DNA of 64,000 bases from Thiogranum sp. (GCA_030148775.1 JASBST010000108.1:1-64000), one strand, 5' to 3'. Positions 33,101 through 41,328 are shown, counted from the first letter of the stretch. Translations and numbers: made by a program. The notes: a model not told the origin generated them from the sequence alone.

Positions 33101-34601
33101 CGTCTCGCTCGCCGGCCACCGCGCTGGTACGTTGTCCCAGTTGACGGTAGTCCTCGCGCAAGCGCTCGAGTTCCTGTTGTAGTCCATGCAACTGCCGATC
33201 GCGCTCCTGCAGAGCGTTTTCCAGCCGCTCGCGGGTTTCGTCCAACTGCCTATGCGCTTGGTTCAACGCCTCGTCGGTTGCGGGATTGCCCTTCTCATCC
33301 GAGATACGCCCGATTTCCGCCTGCAGCTCGCCGAGCTTCGCCTCCAACCGGACGACCTCCTGCTGCAGGTTGGCCCTGTCGCTCTCGGCGGCGACAAGTT
33401 TGTCGATCAGTTCGCTGTCAACGGCCTCGGCATCCGCCGCCGGCTTTTTTCCGGACGCCGGGGTTTGCGTGGCACTGGAGTCGCCTTCAAACGGAATAAT
33501 ATCGGCCGCCCGCCCGGAACTCGCCGCTGGATCCCGATTCGGCGCCGAAAGCGCGTGTTCCGGAACATCCATCAGGCCGTTTTTCAGCGTGTACACGCCG
33601 AAGCCGCGCTGACTCAACACGAAAGCACCCGCGGCGCTGCGGCGGCCGGTATCGCAGCAGACGATATAGTCCATGCTGTCGTCCAGTTCGGCGCATTGTT
33701 CGCGCAACGCGGATAACGGCAGGTTCAGGCTGCCGACAATTGAACGGTTCTCAAACTCTCCCGGCAGGCGCACGTCGAGCCAACGGGCACCCTTGGCGAC
33801 CATTTCGCTGGCACTGGCGTAGTCCAGCTCGTGCACCAGCGGTGCGCGCAGCAGTTCGTTGAAATCGTTTTGCGATAACCGCATCAGCGATCCGTCGGTG
33901 ATCATCATCACCGAGGCATTGCGCCGGGTGCCGGACACCAGCGCTTCCTCGCCGAAACAGGCCCCTTCGCCCAATTCGGCCAGCAACACTTCCTTGCCAT
34001 GCGCCGAAGGCTTGCGCGTAACCGCCAGGCGCCCGCTTTTCACGATATAGAAATAATCGCCCTCGTCGCCCTGGCGGACGATGGATTCACCCGCACTGAC
34101 GCTGATGGACTCCAGCCGCATCAGCAACTGGTGGATATTGGCCGGCGGGAGCTGCAAAAACGCCTGCGATTGCAGCATGCGGGTCATCCAGTCGCCGTCG
34201 TCCTGCGAGTCGATTTCGACCACGTCGTAACCGGCCGACTCATCCCAGGTGAGCAGGACGTCCAATAAACTGGTGTCGACGCGCGCGACGGTGATTTTCC
34301 CTTTGGCGCGCGCACCCAGCTGACGCGGCTGCTTATGGGCCAACGGATGCCTTGCCTGCTCGGAGCCGGCGCGTAGCGTGTCGACGATGTTACGCGCGAC
34401 GTCGAGGAACTCGATTTCCCCCTCCAGCAGATAGACGGTCTGGTTGTCGCGCTCACCGATCTTGAAGACGTAGGAATTCGCCTTGATGTCTTCGATCAGA
34501 GCCTTGCGGGAAATTTCGTCAATGTGCGTGGCGGACAGTGCGTTGATCGGCACAAGATCACGTAACACTTTCTTATCAATTAGTTTTTTTGCCGCTCCCA
34601 T
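30132..34601 (-). CDS. Giant fusion: cNMP-binding domain, rhodanese, coiled coil, TM helix, FGE-like domain
   Basis: A 1489-residue multidomain protein. Residues about 30-130 resemble a degenerate cyclic-nucleotide-binding fold. Residues 145-250 are a full one (SAGESIVRQGDEGDYFYIVK, GEGACFGEEALVSGTRRNAS). A rhodanese domain follows at about 258-345, with Cys316 in the loop CDTGRR. From about 400 to 1060 runs an unbroken Glu/Gln/Leu/Arg coiled coil. A transmembrane helix lies near 1080-1105 (LLAGALLGAAVAGGATWWW). After a proline-rich linker the end (about 1245-1489) is a formylglycine-generating-enzyme/SUMF1-like domain (FEMGS, RLPSEAQWEFAARAG, NVMEWVRDC, RVVRGGAYD). The ATG at 34601 removes 56 unlikely upstream residues. 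Its role is unknown; cytoplasmic sensing linked to an extracytoplasmic domain is an inference. Confidence 0.88.
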   Translation of the reverse strand: MGAAKKLIDKKVLRDLVPINALSATHIDEISRKALIEDIKANSYVFKIGERDNQTVYLLEGEIEFLDVARNIVDTLRAGSEQARHPLAHKQPRQLGARAKGKITVARVDTSLLDVLLTWDESAGYDVVEIDSQDDGDWMTRMLQSQAFLQLPPANIHQLLMRLESISVSAGESIVRQGDEGDYFYIVKSGRLAVTRKPSAHGKEVLLAELGEGACFGEEALVSGTRRNASVMMITDGSLMRLSQNDFNELLRAPLVHELDYASASEMVAKGARWLDVRLPGEFENRSIVGSLNLPLSALREQCAELDDSMDYIVCCDTGRRSAAGAFVLSQRGFGVYTLKNGLMDVPEHALSAPNRDPAASSGRAADIIPFEGDSSATQTPASGKKPAADAEAVDSELIDKLVAAESDRANLQQEVVRLEAKLGELQAEIGRISDEKGNPATDEALNQAHRQLDETRERLENALQERDRQLHGLQQELERLREDYRQLGQRTSAVAGERDAMGRDLQQVRAELENLRQQHLNDSQERRAASERLQKALAEQEQALVAREQEASSLRQELETSKHLGQELERKLTQADARIESVQAENAQLEAQARGCEQDQAGVALELRNAVAKIEALEASLQIAQTERDESAQQLEQAAAREQSLHGRLQELEQHDQARDGQWRQQLDTANERIAGLEEELGAARRAAGDDAQRGAELEQQLAELTREHQSELLNTRNALSRAKTETDNLKREHSRVMESLRQTERKLQQQRQDHESELYRLRKELKEAAGASDAGLSAELELLEEKLRESLQLREELEVQLGERSAQLEYSRLASGKLEMQLQQAQESARQAEQQLLETNQAANEEMSTRLQAEERSRQALRDELNTAIEQRNRSQEQLTVQQQELEELRLSVAAARQELAAHTSSSEQDLVALRRECEQAQAREQQWEQEREVAEQHEQSLRRELEDAREQQQTLQRTLDQLRAEAEVTRGLVDMQVGAGDENLREQLQQAKQNVEVAVRLRAQAEEKNAQLEAEIDRLREALQAVASSAKPVVIPSLDPDDPQAAVRVDPADMTAAAVVEAGPASIPQAGPAPPTASAGADRPSMLGRLLAGALLGAAVAGGATWWWLTQMTPAGPASGARAPEAEQLQSRGDEAVPASPDSDKNRPQSGSASIPSRQEERQAFDPVARTSTPDAANEAPDPPRQERSESPPLPDFVKGGTGLPKQKPAAAAVDEAPPAASMATESPVPETVTVTPLKPKPQQPLRLFSQPLTVGGRGPTLVEFRADSFEMGSAASSANFDERPRHRVTLKAFAIGAREVTFADYDRFARATGRVLPGDNGWGRGERPVINVSWNDAVAYTHWLSQQTGSHYRLPSEAQWEFAARAGGDARFWWGNEVGAGNANCFDCDSKWSARKTAPVGSFAANAFRLHDTAGNVMEWVRDCYQSDYSAVPSDGSAVQSGDCGRRVVRGGAYDSPSANIRSASRDARSADTRLDNLGFRVVKE

Positions 34602-35136
34602 GCTTTGCCCGTATATCTCTGTCGTGGTTGAAGCGCTGTAAGAAAATGGCCATGACAAGGCCTGCGCGACATTCGCACGCCCCTTTTCTATCGGCCACGG
34701 CGCTAAAAAAATTAGCCGCTCAGGGCGTGTGAAAAACGTGAATCCAGACACATAACGGGTGCCATTCAAGACCGTCGGACAACACGCAAATCCTAGCCCG
34801 CGTCAGACCGGTTTTCAGCGTGCGTCGCCGACCAGAGACACGCCGATGGTTACGCGCTGGCGAGAGCAATACACAGCGCACGCCGGCGAGATTCCAATGC
34901 TCGCAGCGGTGACGATTTGCAGGAATGCAGCCGCTAGCTGTTCACGCGCTCGGGCGCGGCGGCAAATCGCGACGTCTGTAGCGTTCCGACCTGTAATTTA
35001 CGGCGCGCGTGCAGATCGACTCGCGTTTGAATCTGGTATAGCAGTGGATAAACGAAAAAGAGCTTTCACTTTTTTTTCTTTGTGCTATCTTTGCGCGGTC
35101 ACTGTCCCAGTAAACAACTTCATAGGAGCTCACTGA
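34602..35136. other. Intergenic region with promoter of the HU-like gene
   Basis: No gene is supported in these 535 bases. At 35064-35069 TTTCAC, a 16-nt spacer and TATCTT (35086-35091) preceded by TGC form an extended -10 promoter for the HU-like gene, with a start near 35098. The remainder carries the upstream region of the giant fusion gene, for which I see no strong promoter. Confidence 0.5.
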
Positions 35137-35502
35137 ATGGCCGTAAAGAAAAAGACAGCCAAGAAAACCGCCAAAAAGAAGGTCGCAGCAAAGGCGGTTA
35201 AGAAGCCCACCACGAAAGCCGAAACCTACACCTATATCGCAGATAAAACCGGCTTGACCAAGAAAGACGTCGGTGCCGTATTCGATTCTCTCGGCGGACT
35301 CATCAAGCGCGATCTGCGCCGCACCGGTCCCGGCGTGTATACCGTTCCCGGTTTGATGAAAATCAAAGTCGTGCGCAAACCCGCAACCAAGGCCCGCAAG
35401 GGTGTGAATCCGTTTACCGGCGAACCGATGACCTTCAAAGCAAAACCGGCCCGCAACGTGGTTAAGGTATTGCCCTTGAAAGCGTTGAAAGATATGGTTT
35501 AA
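35137..35502 (+). CDS. HU-like DNA-binding protein with lysine-rich N-terminal tail
   Basis: A 121-residue nucleoid-type protein. Residues 1-28 are an H1-histone-like tail made almost only of Lys, Ala, Thr and Val (AVKKKTAKKTAKKKVAAKAV). Residues about 30-121 follow the HU/IHF fold: helices YTYIADKTGLTKKDVGAVFD and LGGLIKRDLRR, strands YTVPGLMKIKVV, then KGVNPFTGEPMTFKAKPARN, whose NPxTGE is the tip of the DNA-binding arm. It would bind DNA non-specifically. It stands alone between its own promoter and a terminator. TAGGAGC precedes the ATG. Confidence 0.87.
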   Translation: MAVKKKTAKKTAKKKVAAKAVKKPTTKAETYTYIADKTGLTKKDVGAVFDSLGGLIKRDLRRTGPGVYTVPGLMKIKVVRKPATKARKGVNPFTGEPMTFKAKPARNVVKVLPLKALKDMV

Positions 35503-35586
35503 TTCGATGATTGCAGGGTACCTGGACGTACCGTATCTCCGTGCCTGGAAAGGCTGAGAAAGAGCAATAAATCCGAACGAATCTTA

Positions 35587-35615
35587 AAGGCAGCCCATTG
35601 CGGCTGCCTTTTTAT
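35587..35615 (+). terminator. Rho-independent terminator after the HU-like gene
   Basis: A 9-bp stem (AAGGCAGCC / GGCTGCCTT) around CATTGC followed by a run of T. It may act in both directions, because the terB stop codon lies at its right edge. Confidence 0.88.
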
Positions 35616-36070
35616 TTGCCGTCCCGCACCCGGACCCGGTGTTTGGTCCGTATGAAATCGCGGTGAGGCACATAAATCAGGTCGGCGATTTTTCGTACCA
35701 ACGCTTCCTCGTACGGGTCGAGACAGCCGTCGGCGTAGGCCACGCGCCACAGCATCTCCACCACCTGCACCTTTTGCTCGGCACTGAAATGCTCGTTAAT
35801 CAGCCCGGTGAAGGGATATAGCGACACCGCGTGATTCGCCTCTCTAGCGGCCAAATCCGCCAGATCGCGCAATTCCTCTTCATCCAGCCCGAAATGCTCG
35901 CGCAGCGCCTTTTCCAGCGTGCGCCGCTCCTGCGGGTGCTCTTCATGGTCGGCATGCAGCATTTCAAACAACAGCGCGGCGGTCGCCAGCTGCAGCCCGC
36001 GTCGATCGGGGCCTGAGCCTTGCTCAACACCGATACGCAGGCGAAAAAACTCCTGGATCGCACTGATCAT
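35612..36070 (-). CDS. TerB-like protein
   Basis: A 152-residue all-helical protein of the TerB/DjlA-N type. The repeated acidic pattern is visible in FEMLHADHEEHPQERRTLEK and in MLWRVAYADGCLDPYEEALV, where the two Asp-rich turns of TerB domains bind metal. The family is linked to tellurite resistance and membrane stress, but small solitary members have no assigned job. Its ATG overlaps the stop of the S8 protease gene by one base (TAATG), so the two are translated together. Confidence 0.83.
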   Translation of the reverse strand: MISAIQEFFRLRIGVEQGSGPDRRGLQLATAALLFEMLHADHEEHPQERRTLEKALREHFGLDEEELRDLADLAAREANHAVSLYPFTGLINEHFSAEQKVQVVEMLWRVAYADGCLDPYEEALVRKIADLIYVPHRDFIRTKHRVRVRDGK

Positions 36071-37680
36071 TACTCTAACTCGCTACCTGTCCGGAAACGG
36101 TATCCCAACCATAGCAGGACCAGCACGATCAGCGTCACGTCGCCCCCGACCGAACCTGATCGTGGGCTCAGCACACATCCGCCACCACCACCGCCGCCAC
36201 TGTCGCCGGTGCTGACCCGGCTACCGAGTACGGCGGTCGGGTCGGCGGCACCGGCCAAAGCCGCATCGGCGTCCAGCACCCCGGTGCCACACAGACCGGC
36301 CGAGCAACTGGAATCCGGGAAAGCACGGCTGGTCGCCTTGACCAGATCCTCCACCGTGGCCGGCGTCAGCGAGCTGTCAACGGCGAACATTAACGAGACT
36401 ACGGCCGATACCTGGGCCGCGCTGAAGCTGGTGCCCTGTATCGACGCCAGGGCATTGCCCGCGGCGACGGTGGTGCCGAAATTGGACAATGTCAAAATAC
36501 CGTTAGGTGGATTGAACGGATCGGCGGGGTTCGGCGAGTCGCCTCCGGGCGCGGCAACGTCCACGGCGCCTCCCACATTGGAATAGCTCGCCAGGCGCCC
36601 GTCGCGGGCGATGGCATTCACCACAATCACATTCCGACAATTTGCCGGACTGACATTCTGCACATTGCCCCCCGCGTTGCCCGCGGCCACCACCACCACC
36701 GCGCCGCGGCTTACCGCGGTGTCGATCGCCTGCTGCTCCAAATTGCTGCAGGCGCCGTCACCGCTAAGGCTGAGATTAATCACTCGCGCCGGATTCGAAT
36801 TGATGGGCGCGTTGTCGACCGGCACCCCAACCGCCCAACGAATCGCGTCGGCGACATCGGAGAGCATGCCGCCACAAGTGCCCAGCACGCGAATGGGCAG
36901 CAATCGCGCGCGGAAATCCATGCCCGCGATATCGCGGTTGTTATCCGACTGCGCCGCGATAACGCCGGCGATGGACAAGCCGTGCCAGGAGCTGTTGTCC
37001 TCGTCCGGATTGTTGGCGTAACAGTCATCCCCCGGCGATGCCCAGTCTCCAGGATCTGTCGGATCATTGTCGCGGCCGGGTTGGCTGTCGTGGTCCACTG
37101 TCTTGTCGCTGAGAAAATCGTAGCCGGGAAGAATCCGCGAGGGATCCAGATCCGGATGAGCGAGAATTCCCGTATCCACCACCGCGACCACAACCGCGGC
37201 GGAGCCGGTGGTACGGTCCCAACCGTTTTGCAGATTGATCCCGGCAGTATCCTCGAACAAATGCCACTGCCCCGGATCGTTCAAGGCATTCGCGCCGGGC
37301 GGATATTCAGGGTCGTTCGGCACCAGCGCCGGGAAAAAGCGTTTGTTCGGCGTCACCGCGCTCACGCCCGGCTGGCTGGCGAGCTGCGCGGCCAGCCGCC
37401 GGGCCTGTTCCAGGCTGACGCTTTGCGGCAGTTGCACCACCGCGCCGCGGCCGTCGAAGGAACGCAGGAACTTCACATCGCGCCCGTCGGGAAGTTTCAG
37501 TCCGGCCAGCGCGCTGTTGCGCCGCGCTGCCTGCACGCTCACTGCGCTGCTGTCATTGAACTGGATGATCAGCTCCCGGGTGCGCTGACGGGCGTCGGCC
37601 TTATCCGCGCTGGCGGCGTCGCAGGCCAATCCCGCCAACAGACAACTGGCCATGACAACGGTGCTTTTCAGATTCAACAT
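36070..37680 (-). CDS. Secreted S8 (subtilisin-like) protease with JDVT-like C-terminal sorting tail
   Basis: A 536-residue exported serine protease. It has a signal peptide (about 1-25), an inhibitor-I9-like propeptide at about 35-118 (ELIIQFNDSSAVSVQAARRN), and a peptidase S8 domain at about 140-480. The triad is Asp169 (VAVVDTGILAHPD), His233 (SWHGLSIAGVIAA) and Ser near 418 (GTSFSAAQVSA). The tail is a Gly7 spacer, GCVLSPRSGSVG, GDVTLIVLVLLWLGYRFR and a short end, resembling the JDVT-CTERM anchor. The ATG at 37680 has AAGGGAG upstream and gives a proper signal peptide. The gene lies 20 nt after gspB. Confidence 0.87.
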   Translation of the reverse strand: MLNLKSTVVMASCLLAGLACDAASADKADARQRTRELIIQFNDSSAVSVQAARRNSALAGLKLPDGRDVKFLRSFDGRGAVVQLPQSVSLEQARRLAAQLASQPGVSAVTPNKRFFPALVPNDPEYPPGANALNDPGQWHLFEDTAGINLQNGWDRTTGSAAVVVAVVDTGILAHPDLDPSRILPGYDFLSDKTVDHDSQPGRDNDPTDPGDWASPGDDCYANNPDEDNSSWHGLSIAGVIAAQSDNNRDIAGMDFRARLLPIRVLGTCGGMLSDVADAIRWAVGVPVDNAPINSNPARVINLSLSGDGACSNLEQQAIDTAVSRGAVVVVAAGNAGGNVQNVSPANCRNVIVVNAIARDGRLASYSNVGGAVDVAAPGGDSPNPADPFNPPNGILTLSNFGTTVAAGNALASIQGTSFSAAQVSAVVSLMFAVDSSLTPATVEDLVKATSRAFPDSSCSAGLCGTGVLDADAALAGAADPTAVLGSRVSTGDSGGGGGGGCVLSPRSGSVGGDVTLIVLVLLWLGYRFRTGSELE

Positions 37681-37700
37681 GGGCTCCCTTTCAGGGTGAC

Positions 37701-38393
37701 TTATTGGGCCTGCATCCTGAAACGCTGGCCGTGAAGCGAGAGAATGACGCCTCCAGGAGTGATTTCGTCCACCACGGGCCCTTCCTGAAGCTTCTCTCCG
37801 CTGAGGTATTTGCGCATATTGATCAGCACAAACCGCTCCGCGGGCCGCTCGCTGTAGACATGCACATCCAGATGCAGACTGCCGTTTATTTCGCTCATCA
37901 GCTGAGCGGACACCTGCGGCCACACCGGCAGATTGTTGTCATCGCGCCTGACCGCCGCTCGGGCCGGTGGCGGCGCGGGCGCCTTATCCGCCTCGCCCCC
38001 CCTGTTTTCGACGCCATCGACGGCGCCAGGTTCATGCAAGGGGGGCAAGGGCCGCAGCGTGGTCGGCGGCAGTCGGGTATCCACCGGCGCCACTGCTTCG
38101 GATCGAGCCGACGAGGACGGCGCAGGAGCGGGGCTGGGCGGCCGTACCGGTTCAGTGGGCGGAGTGGTCGAATTCTCCGCCACTTCCCGCGACGGGGCCG
38201 TCGATGAGGGCGAGCCAGGCCAGAAGAGAATCAGCAGCAGGGCGGCGTTGGCTGACAGTACCAGTGCCAGAACCCAAGGCCAGCGCGGCGGCCCAGGTCG
38301 CCGCAGGGACTCATGCTCGCTGCCGATCCCCGGTACACGCCCGATATCGCGCTGGTGTTCGGCCTTTTTCAATGCATCCAGAATATAAGACAT
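37701..38393 (-). CDS. gspB: GspB-like type II secretion assembly factor
   Basis: A 230-residue inner-membrane protein beginning MSYILDALKKAEHQRDIGRV, the signature N-terminus of GspB/ExeB. A single transmembrane helix lies near 41-60 (VLALVLSANAALLLILFW). A proline-rich periplasmic linker spans about 62-140. The C-terminal domain has LHLDVHVYSERPAERFVLIN and TPGGVILSLHGQRFRM, as in the T2SSB family. With GspA it helps assemble the secretin ring through peptidoglycan in type II secretion. It starts 11 nt after the gspA stop; no other type II secretion gene is in the window. Confidence 0.87.
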   Translation of the reverse strand: MSYILDALKKAEHQRDIGRVPGIGSEHESLRRPGPPRWPWVLALVLSANAALLLILFWPGSPSSTAPSREVAENSTTPPTEPVRPPSPAPAPSSSARSEAVAPVDTRLPPTTLRPLPPLHEPGAVDGVENRGGEADKAPAPPPARAAVRRDDNNLPVWPQVSAQLMSEINGSLHLDVHVYSERPAERFVLINMRKYLSGEKLQEGPVVDEITPGGVILSLHGQRFRMQAQ

Positions 38394-38404
38394 GGTGGCG
38401 TCGC

Positions 38405-40174
38405 TCAGCCTTTGACCGCCCCGAGACGCGGCACAGTCGGCGGCCGCTCCAGGTTATTCAAGTTAATCAGCGTATGCGCCCCGGCAATGCCGTCAGCCTG
38501 TAGACCCTCCCGGCGCTGGAATTCCTGCACTACTTCTTTCAGACCCTGGTCGTAGTACGCCGCGTCGGCGCTGATTGCGGCCACACCCGTGACTTTCTGG
38601 ATACGATCGCGCAACCAGGCGACATCGCTGCTCCGATCTCCCGGGCGCAACACGGCGCTGCCTTTGGGTGGAGTTTTCCACAAAATCCGATAATGACCCA
38701 GCCAGACCTGTTTGACTTCGTCCACCGGCACCAGAAGTTCCTTATCAGCGACCCGGAGTCTGACTTCATCACCGAGCAGTTCGAGCAACACCGCGGGCAC
38801 ACGGCGCCCCTCGGGACTGATCAGCAGAACGATGGCCGGACGATCGAGCTGAGCGAGTACGGTCCAGCTGCCGCCGCCCTGCAGACACCTCAGGCCGACG
38901 CCCGGGGCCTGCGCGCACGCCTGTTCGTCGCCGAGCACGTGAGCCTGGATGCCCCATAAGCGATACAACGCGGCCCAGGCCTGCGTAGCGGTCTCCGCGC
39001 CGGCCTGTGCCAGCAGACGCTGCAAGTCGCTGGCCCGCAGCGCCTGCGCCACTGTCTGCACGCGACCGGTGGTGCCGGGATGGCGCGCCTCTTCCCCCTG
39101 ATTTCCGACGGCAGCCGCCTCGGAAGACAAGGATTCGGGCGCCGTCTCGGGCGGCGGCCGCACCACGGTGGCCGGCGGCTCCCGCGTCGGCGCCGGCATC
39201 GGCGCCGGCAACGCCAGCGTTTGTTGTGACGCGCCGGGCGAGGACGGCCACCGCGCCGCCAACGGCGGATAGCGCGACAACAGCGCATAAGCGCTCAAAC
39301 CCAGGCCCAATACCAGCGATCCCAGCGCCAGCCAGCGCCAGCCCCGGGCCGGGCGCTGCAGCCCTTCCTCCGGCAGGACTTCGGCCGCCGCCTTGCGCAC
39401 TATCGGCACCTCGACGTGGCGCTTCCCCTCGACAAAGGCGCCAAGCATCGCCCGATCACATAAGACATTGATCAGGCGCGGCACGCCGCCGGACAAGGCC
39501 TGCACCAGATCGATGGCGGCATCGCTGAATATGGCTGCATCGGCACCGCAAACCTGCAGCCGGTGACGGATATACGCGGCTGTCTCGTCCCGGCTGATCG
39601 GCTCCAGGTGATAGCGCGCGGTGATACGCTGTGACAGCTGGCGCAAATCCTCACGGGCCAGCAACTGGCGCAATTCGGGCTGACCGACAAGAATGATCTG
39701 CAGGAGTTTTTCCCGCGTGGTCTCGAGATTGGTCAGCAGCCGGACCTGCTCCAACGCTTCGGCACTGAGATTCTGCGCCTCATCGATCATCAGCACCGTG
39801 CGGCGCCCGCGCGCGTGGGTATCCAGCAAATAGGCGCTGAGTGCGTCGGTCAGCACCTTGAGGCTGTCGCTATCGCGGGGGTATGGGACGTGCAGCTCGT
39901 CGCAGAGACTGGCGAGCAGCTCCTGCTCGTTGACGCGCGGATTGAGAATCAGCGCCAGATCGACATGATCGGGCAGCTGCTCCAGCAGACAGCGGCAGAT
40001 CGTGGTTTTTCCGGTTCCAACCTCGCCGGTCAGCTGGACGAATCCGCCCCCCTCGCCGATCCCGTACAGCAAGTGGGCCAGCGCCTCGCGGTGCTGGCGA
40101 CTCATGTAGAGAAAACGCGGATCGGGCGCGATGGAAAACGGCCGTTCTGTCAGTCCGAAGTGCTTCTGATACAT
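38405..40174 (-). CDS. gspA: GspA/ExeA-like AAA ATPase with peptidoglycan-binding domain
   Basis: A 589-residue protein that starts MYQKHFGLTERPFSIAPDPR, the standard ExeA opening. The AAA domain (about 35-265) has Walker A GEVGTGKTT, Walker B VLMIDEAQN and arginine-containing sensor segments. A transmembrane helix lies near 285-303. After a proline-rich linker and a C39-like stretch, the last 70 residues form a peptidoglycan-binding domain (QGLKEVVQEFQRREGLQADG). The ATG at 40174 is chosen over a start 62 codons upstream, which would add a non-family extension. With GspB it would open the cell wall for the secretin. Confidence 0.9.
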   Translation of the reverse strand: MYQKHFGLTERPFSIAPDPRFLYMSRQHREALAHLLYGIGEGGGFVQLTGEVGTGKTTICRCLLEQLPDHVDLALILNPRVNEQELLASLCDELHVPYPRDSDSLKVLTDALSAYLLDTHARGRRTVLMIDEAQNLSAEALEQVRLLTNLETTREKLLQIILVGQPELRQLLAREDLRQLSQRITARYHLEPISRDETAAYIRHRLQVCGADAAIFSDAAIDLVQALSGGVPRLINVLCDRAMLGAFVEGKRHVEVPIVRKAAAEVLPEEGLQRPARGWRWLALGSLVLGLGLSAYALLSRYPPLAARWPSSPGASQQTLALPAPMPAPTREPPATVVRPPPETAPESLSSEAAAVGNQGEEARHPGTTGRVQTVAQALRASDLQRLLAQAGAETATQAWAALYRLWGIQAHVLGDEQACAQAPGVGLRCLQGGGSWTVLAQLDRPAIVLLISPEGRRVPAVLLELLGDEVRLRVADKELLVPVDEVKQVWLGHYRILWKTPPKGSAVLRPGDRSSDVAWLRDRIQKVTGVAAISADAAYYDQGLKEVVQEFQRREGLQADGIAGAHTLINLNNLERPPTVPRLGAVKG

Positions 40175-40540
40175 GAATGATTCAGCCGCCGTATCGGCGA
40201 AACCCCTATTATGCCCGTTCGCGCCGGCGCCGTCCTCACCGTACAGGGAAGAAATCCGCCGGCTTCGACGTCTGCCAGTTGTCGGCGCTACCAGATCCAG
40301 GTGTCGGCGCTTTTTACATATTGGCGCGACCGCGTGTCCGAGTGTATTAATTGTTGACACTCAACTGCTTACTACGCTATCCATGCCCCAAAAGCGTCGG
40401 CAGTATTTACAGAAAAATGCAGGGGCCGATCGGTATCGCTTCGTCTTTTTGTCAGAAAATTGTAATAAATACAAAATCCTCACATTAAGTGGCATAGGCT
40501 TTGCTCGCTTATCTTTACGACAAACGGGGTCTGTTAACTC
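40175..40540. other. AT-rich intergenic region upstream of gspA and a small plus-strand ORF
   Basis: No gene is supported in these 366 bases. The part around 40440-40500 is AT-rich and probably holds a plus-strand promoter. A PhoB-like match at 40449-40466 (14 of 18) is present but sits in AT-rich sequence without a second good pair or a placed -10. Confidence 0.4.
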
Positions 40541-40717
40541 ATGAACGCAAAAGTAGAAAAAAAGATAAATGGCGTCTCGGTAACCGCCAACCCCATCTAC
40601 AAGGGTGGCTTGCTCCCGGCCTACTGGGCCTGCTCAATCAATGACCGGATGATTCCGAAAACGTTCAGTTCCGCCACGGAAGTGTTCCGTTTCGCCGAAA
40701 CGATAAAACACCACTAG
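40541..40717 (+). CDS. Small hypothetical protein, 58 residues
   Basis: An open frame starting MNAKVEKKINGVSVTANPIY, continuing with KGGLLPAYWACSIND and ending FAETIKHH. There is no signal peptide or known motif. ACGGGGT lies about 10 nt upstream as a modest ribosome-binding site. Its TAG and the TAG of the convergent hydrolase share the palindrome CTAG (40714-40717). The amino-acid composition looks protein-like rather than random, but a homologue search is needed to decide. Confidence 0.45.
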   Translation: MNAKVEKKINGVSVTANPIYKGGLLPAYWACSINDRMIPKTFSSATEVFRFAETIKHH

Positions 40718-41328
40718 GTGGGTGGAGCGCTATCCAGAAGCGCCTGCTTCAAATCGTTCAGGCGGCCGTGAAAGAAATGGCCGGCAGCGGCGACGAAATC
40801 AACCACCGGCGGCTGCGCCAATCCGGCGACGAACGCCTGAATAGCCGCCACCGGCACGATATCGTCGTCCATACCCTGGATCAGCGTCCAGGCGGACGTG
40901 CGCGGGGTGGCCGGGTGCGCGGGAAAATAATTGACGGCCTGGGCCACGGTCACCAACCACTGTGGCTCCAACTCACTCGCAGCCTTAATGGCGATAAAGC
41001 CGCCAAAGGAGAAACCGGCCAGCCACAGCGGCAAATCCGGCCATTGGCCGCGCGCCCAGGCCACCACGGCCAATAGATCGTCCAACTCGCCCCTACCCTC
41101 ATCGAAGACGCCTTCGCTGTCCCCAACGCCGCGAAAATTGAAACGCACGCTGACCGCGCCAAGTTCATTGAAGGTACGCGCCAGCTGGTGAACGACCTTG
41201 TTGCTGAGCGTGCCGCCATGCAGTGGATGCGGATGGCAGACAACGGCCACCGCACGCGCGGATCCGGATGGCGGCTGGGCGAGTGCCTGCAAATTGCCGG
41301 CCGGACCGGCGACGGATACAAAACTCAC
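40714..41328 (-). CDS. Alpha/beta hydrolase of the CHPHP type
   Basis: A 204-residue cytoplasmic alpha/beta hydrolase. The signature CHPHPLHGGT near residues 31-40 and VRFNFRGVGDSEG (61-73) define the small prokaryotic hydrolase group. The nucleophile elbow is GFSFGG with Ser107. IQGMDDDIVP supplies the likely acid and AAGHFFHGRL the catalytic histidine. The substrate is unknown; relatives are often annotated as esterases or peptidases. Its stop overlaps that of the small convergent ORF. Confidence 0.85.
   Translation of the reverse strand: MSFVSVAGPAGNLQALAQPPSGSARAVAVVCHPHPLHGGTLSNKVVHQLARTFNELGAVSVRFNFRGVGDSEGVFDEGRGELDDLLAVVAWARGQWPDLPLWLAGFSFGGFIAIKAASELEPQWLVTVAQAVNYFPAHPATPRTSAWTLIQGMDDDIVPVAAIQAFVAGLAQPPVVDFVAAAGHFFHGRLNDLKQALLDSAPPT

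Noticed and set aside
37681-37923. An 81-residue N-terminal extension of the S8 protease
   Set aside because: It overlaps gspB, has no ribosome-binding site, and would bury the signal peptide that begins at 37680.
40449-40466. A PhoB-box-like match (TTGTCAG-AAAA-TTGTAAT, 14 of 18)
   Set aside because: It lies in very AT-rich DNA with no further half-sites in register and no -10 at the right distance, so chance similarity is likely.
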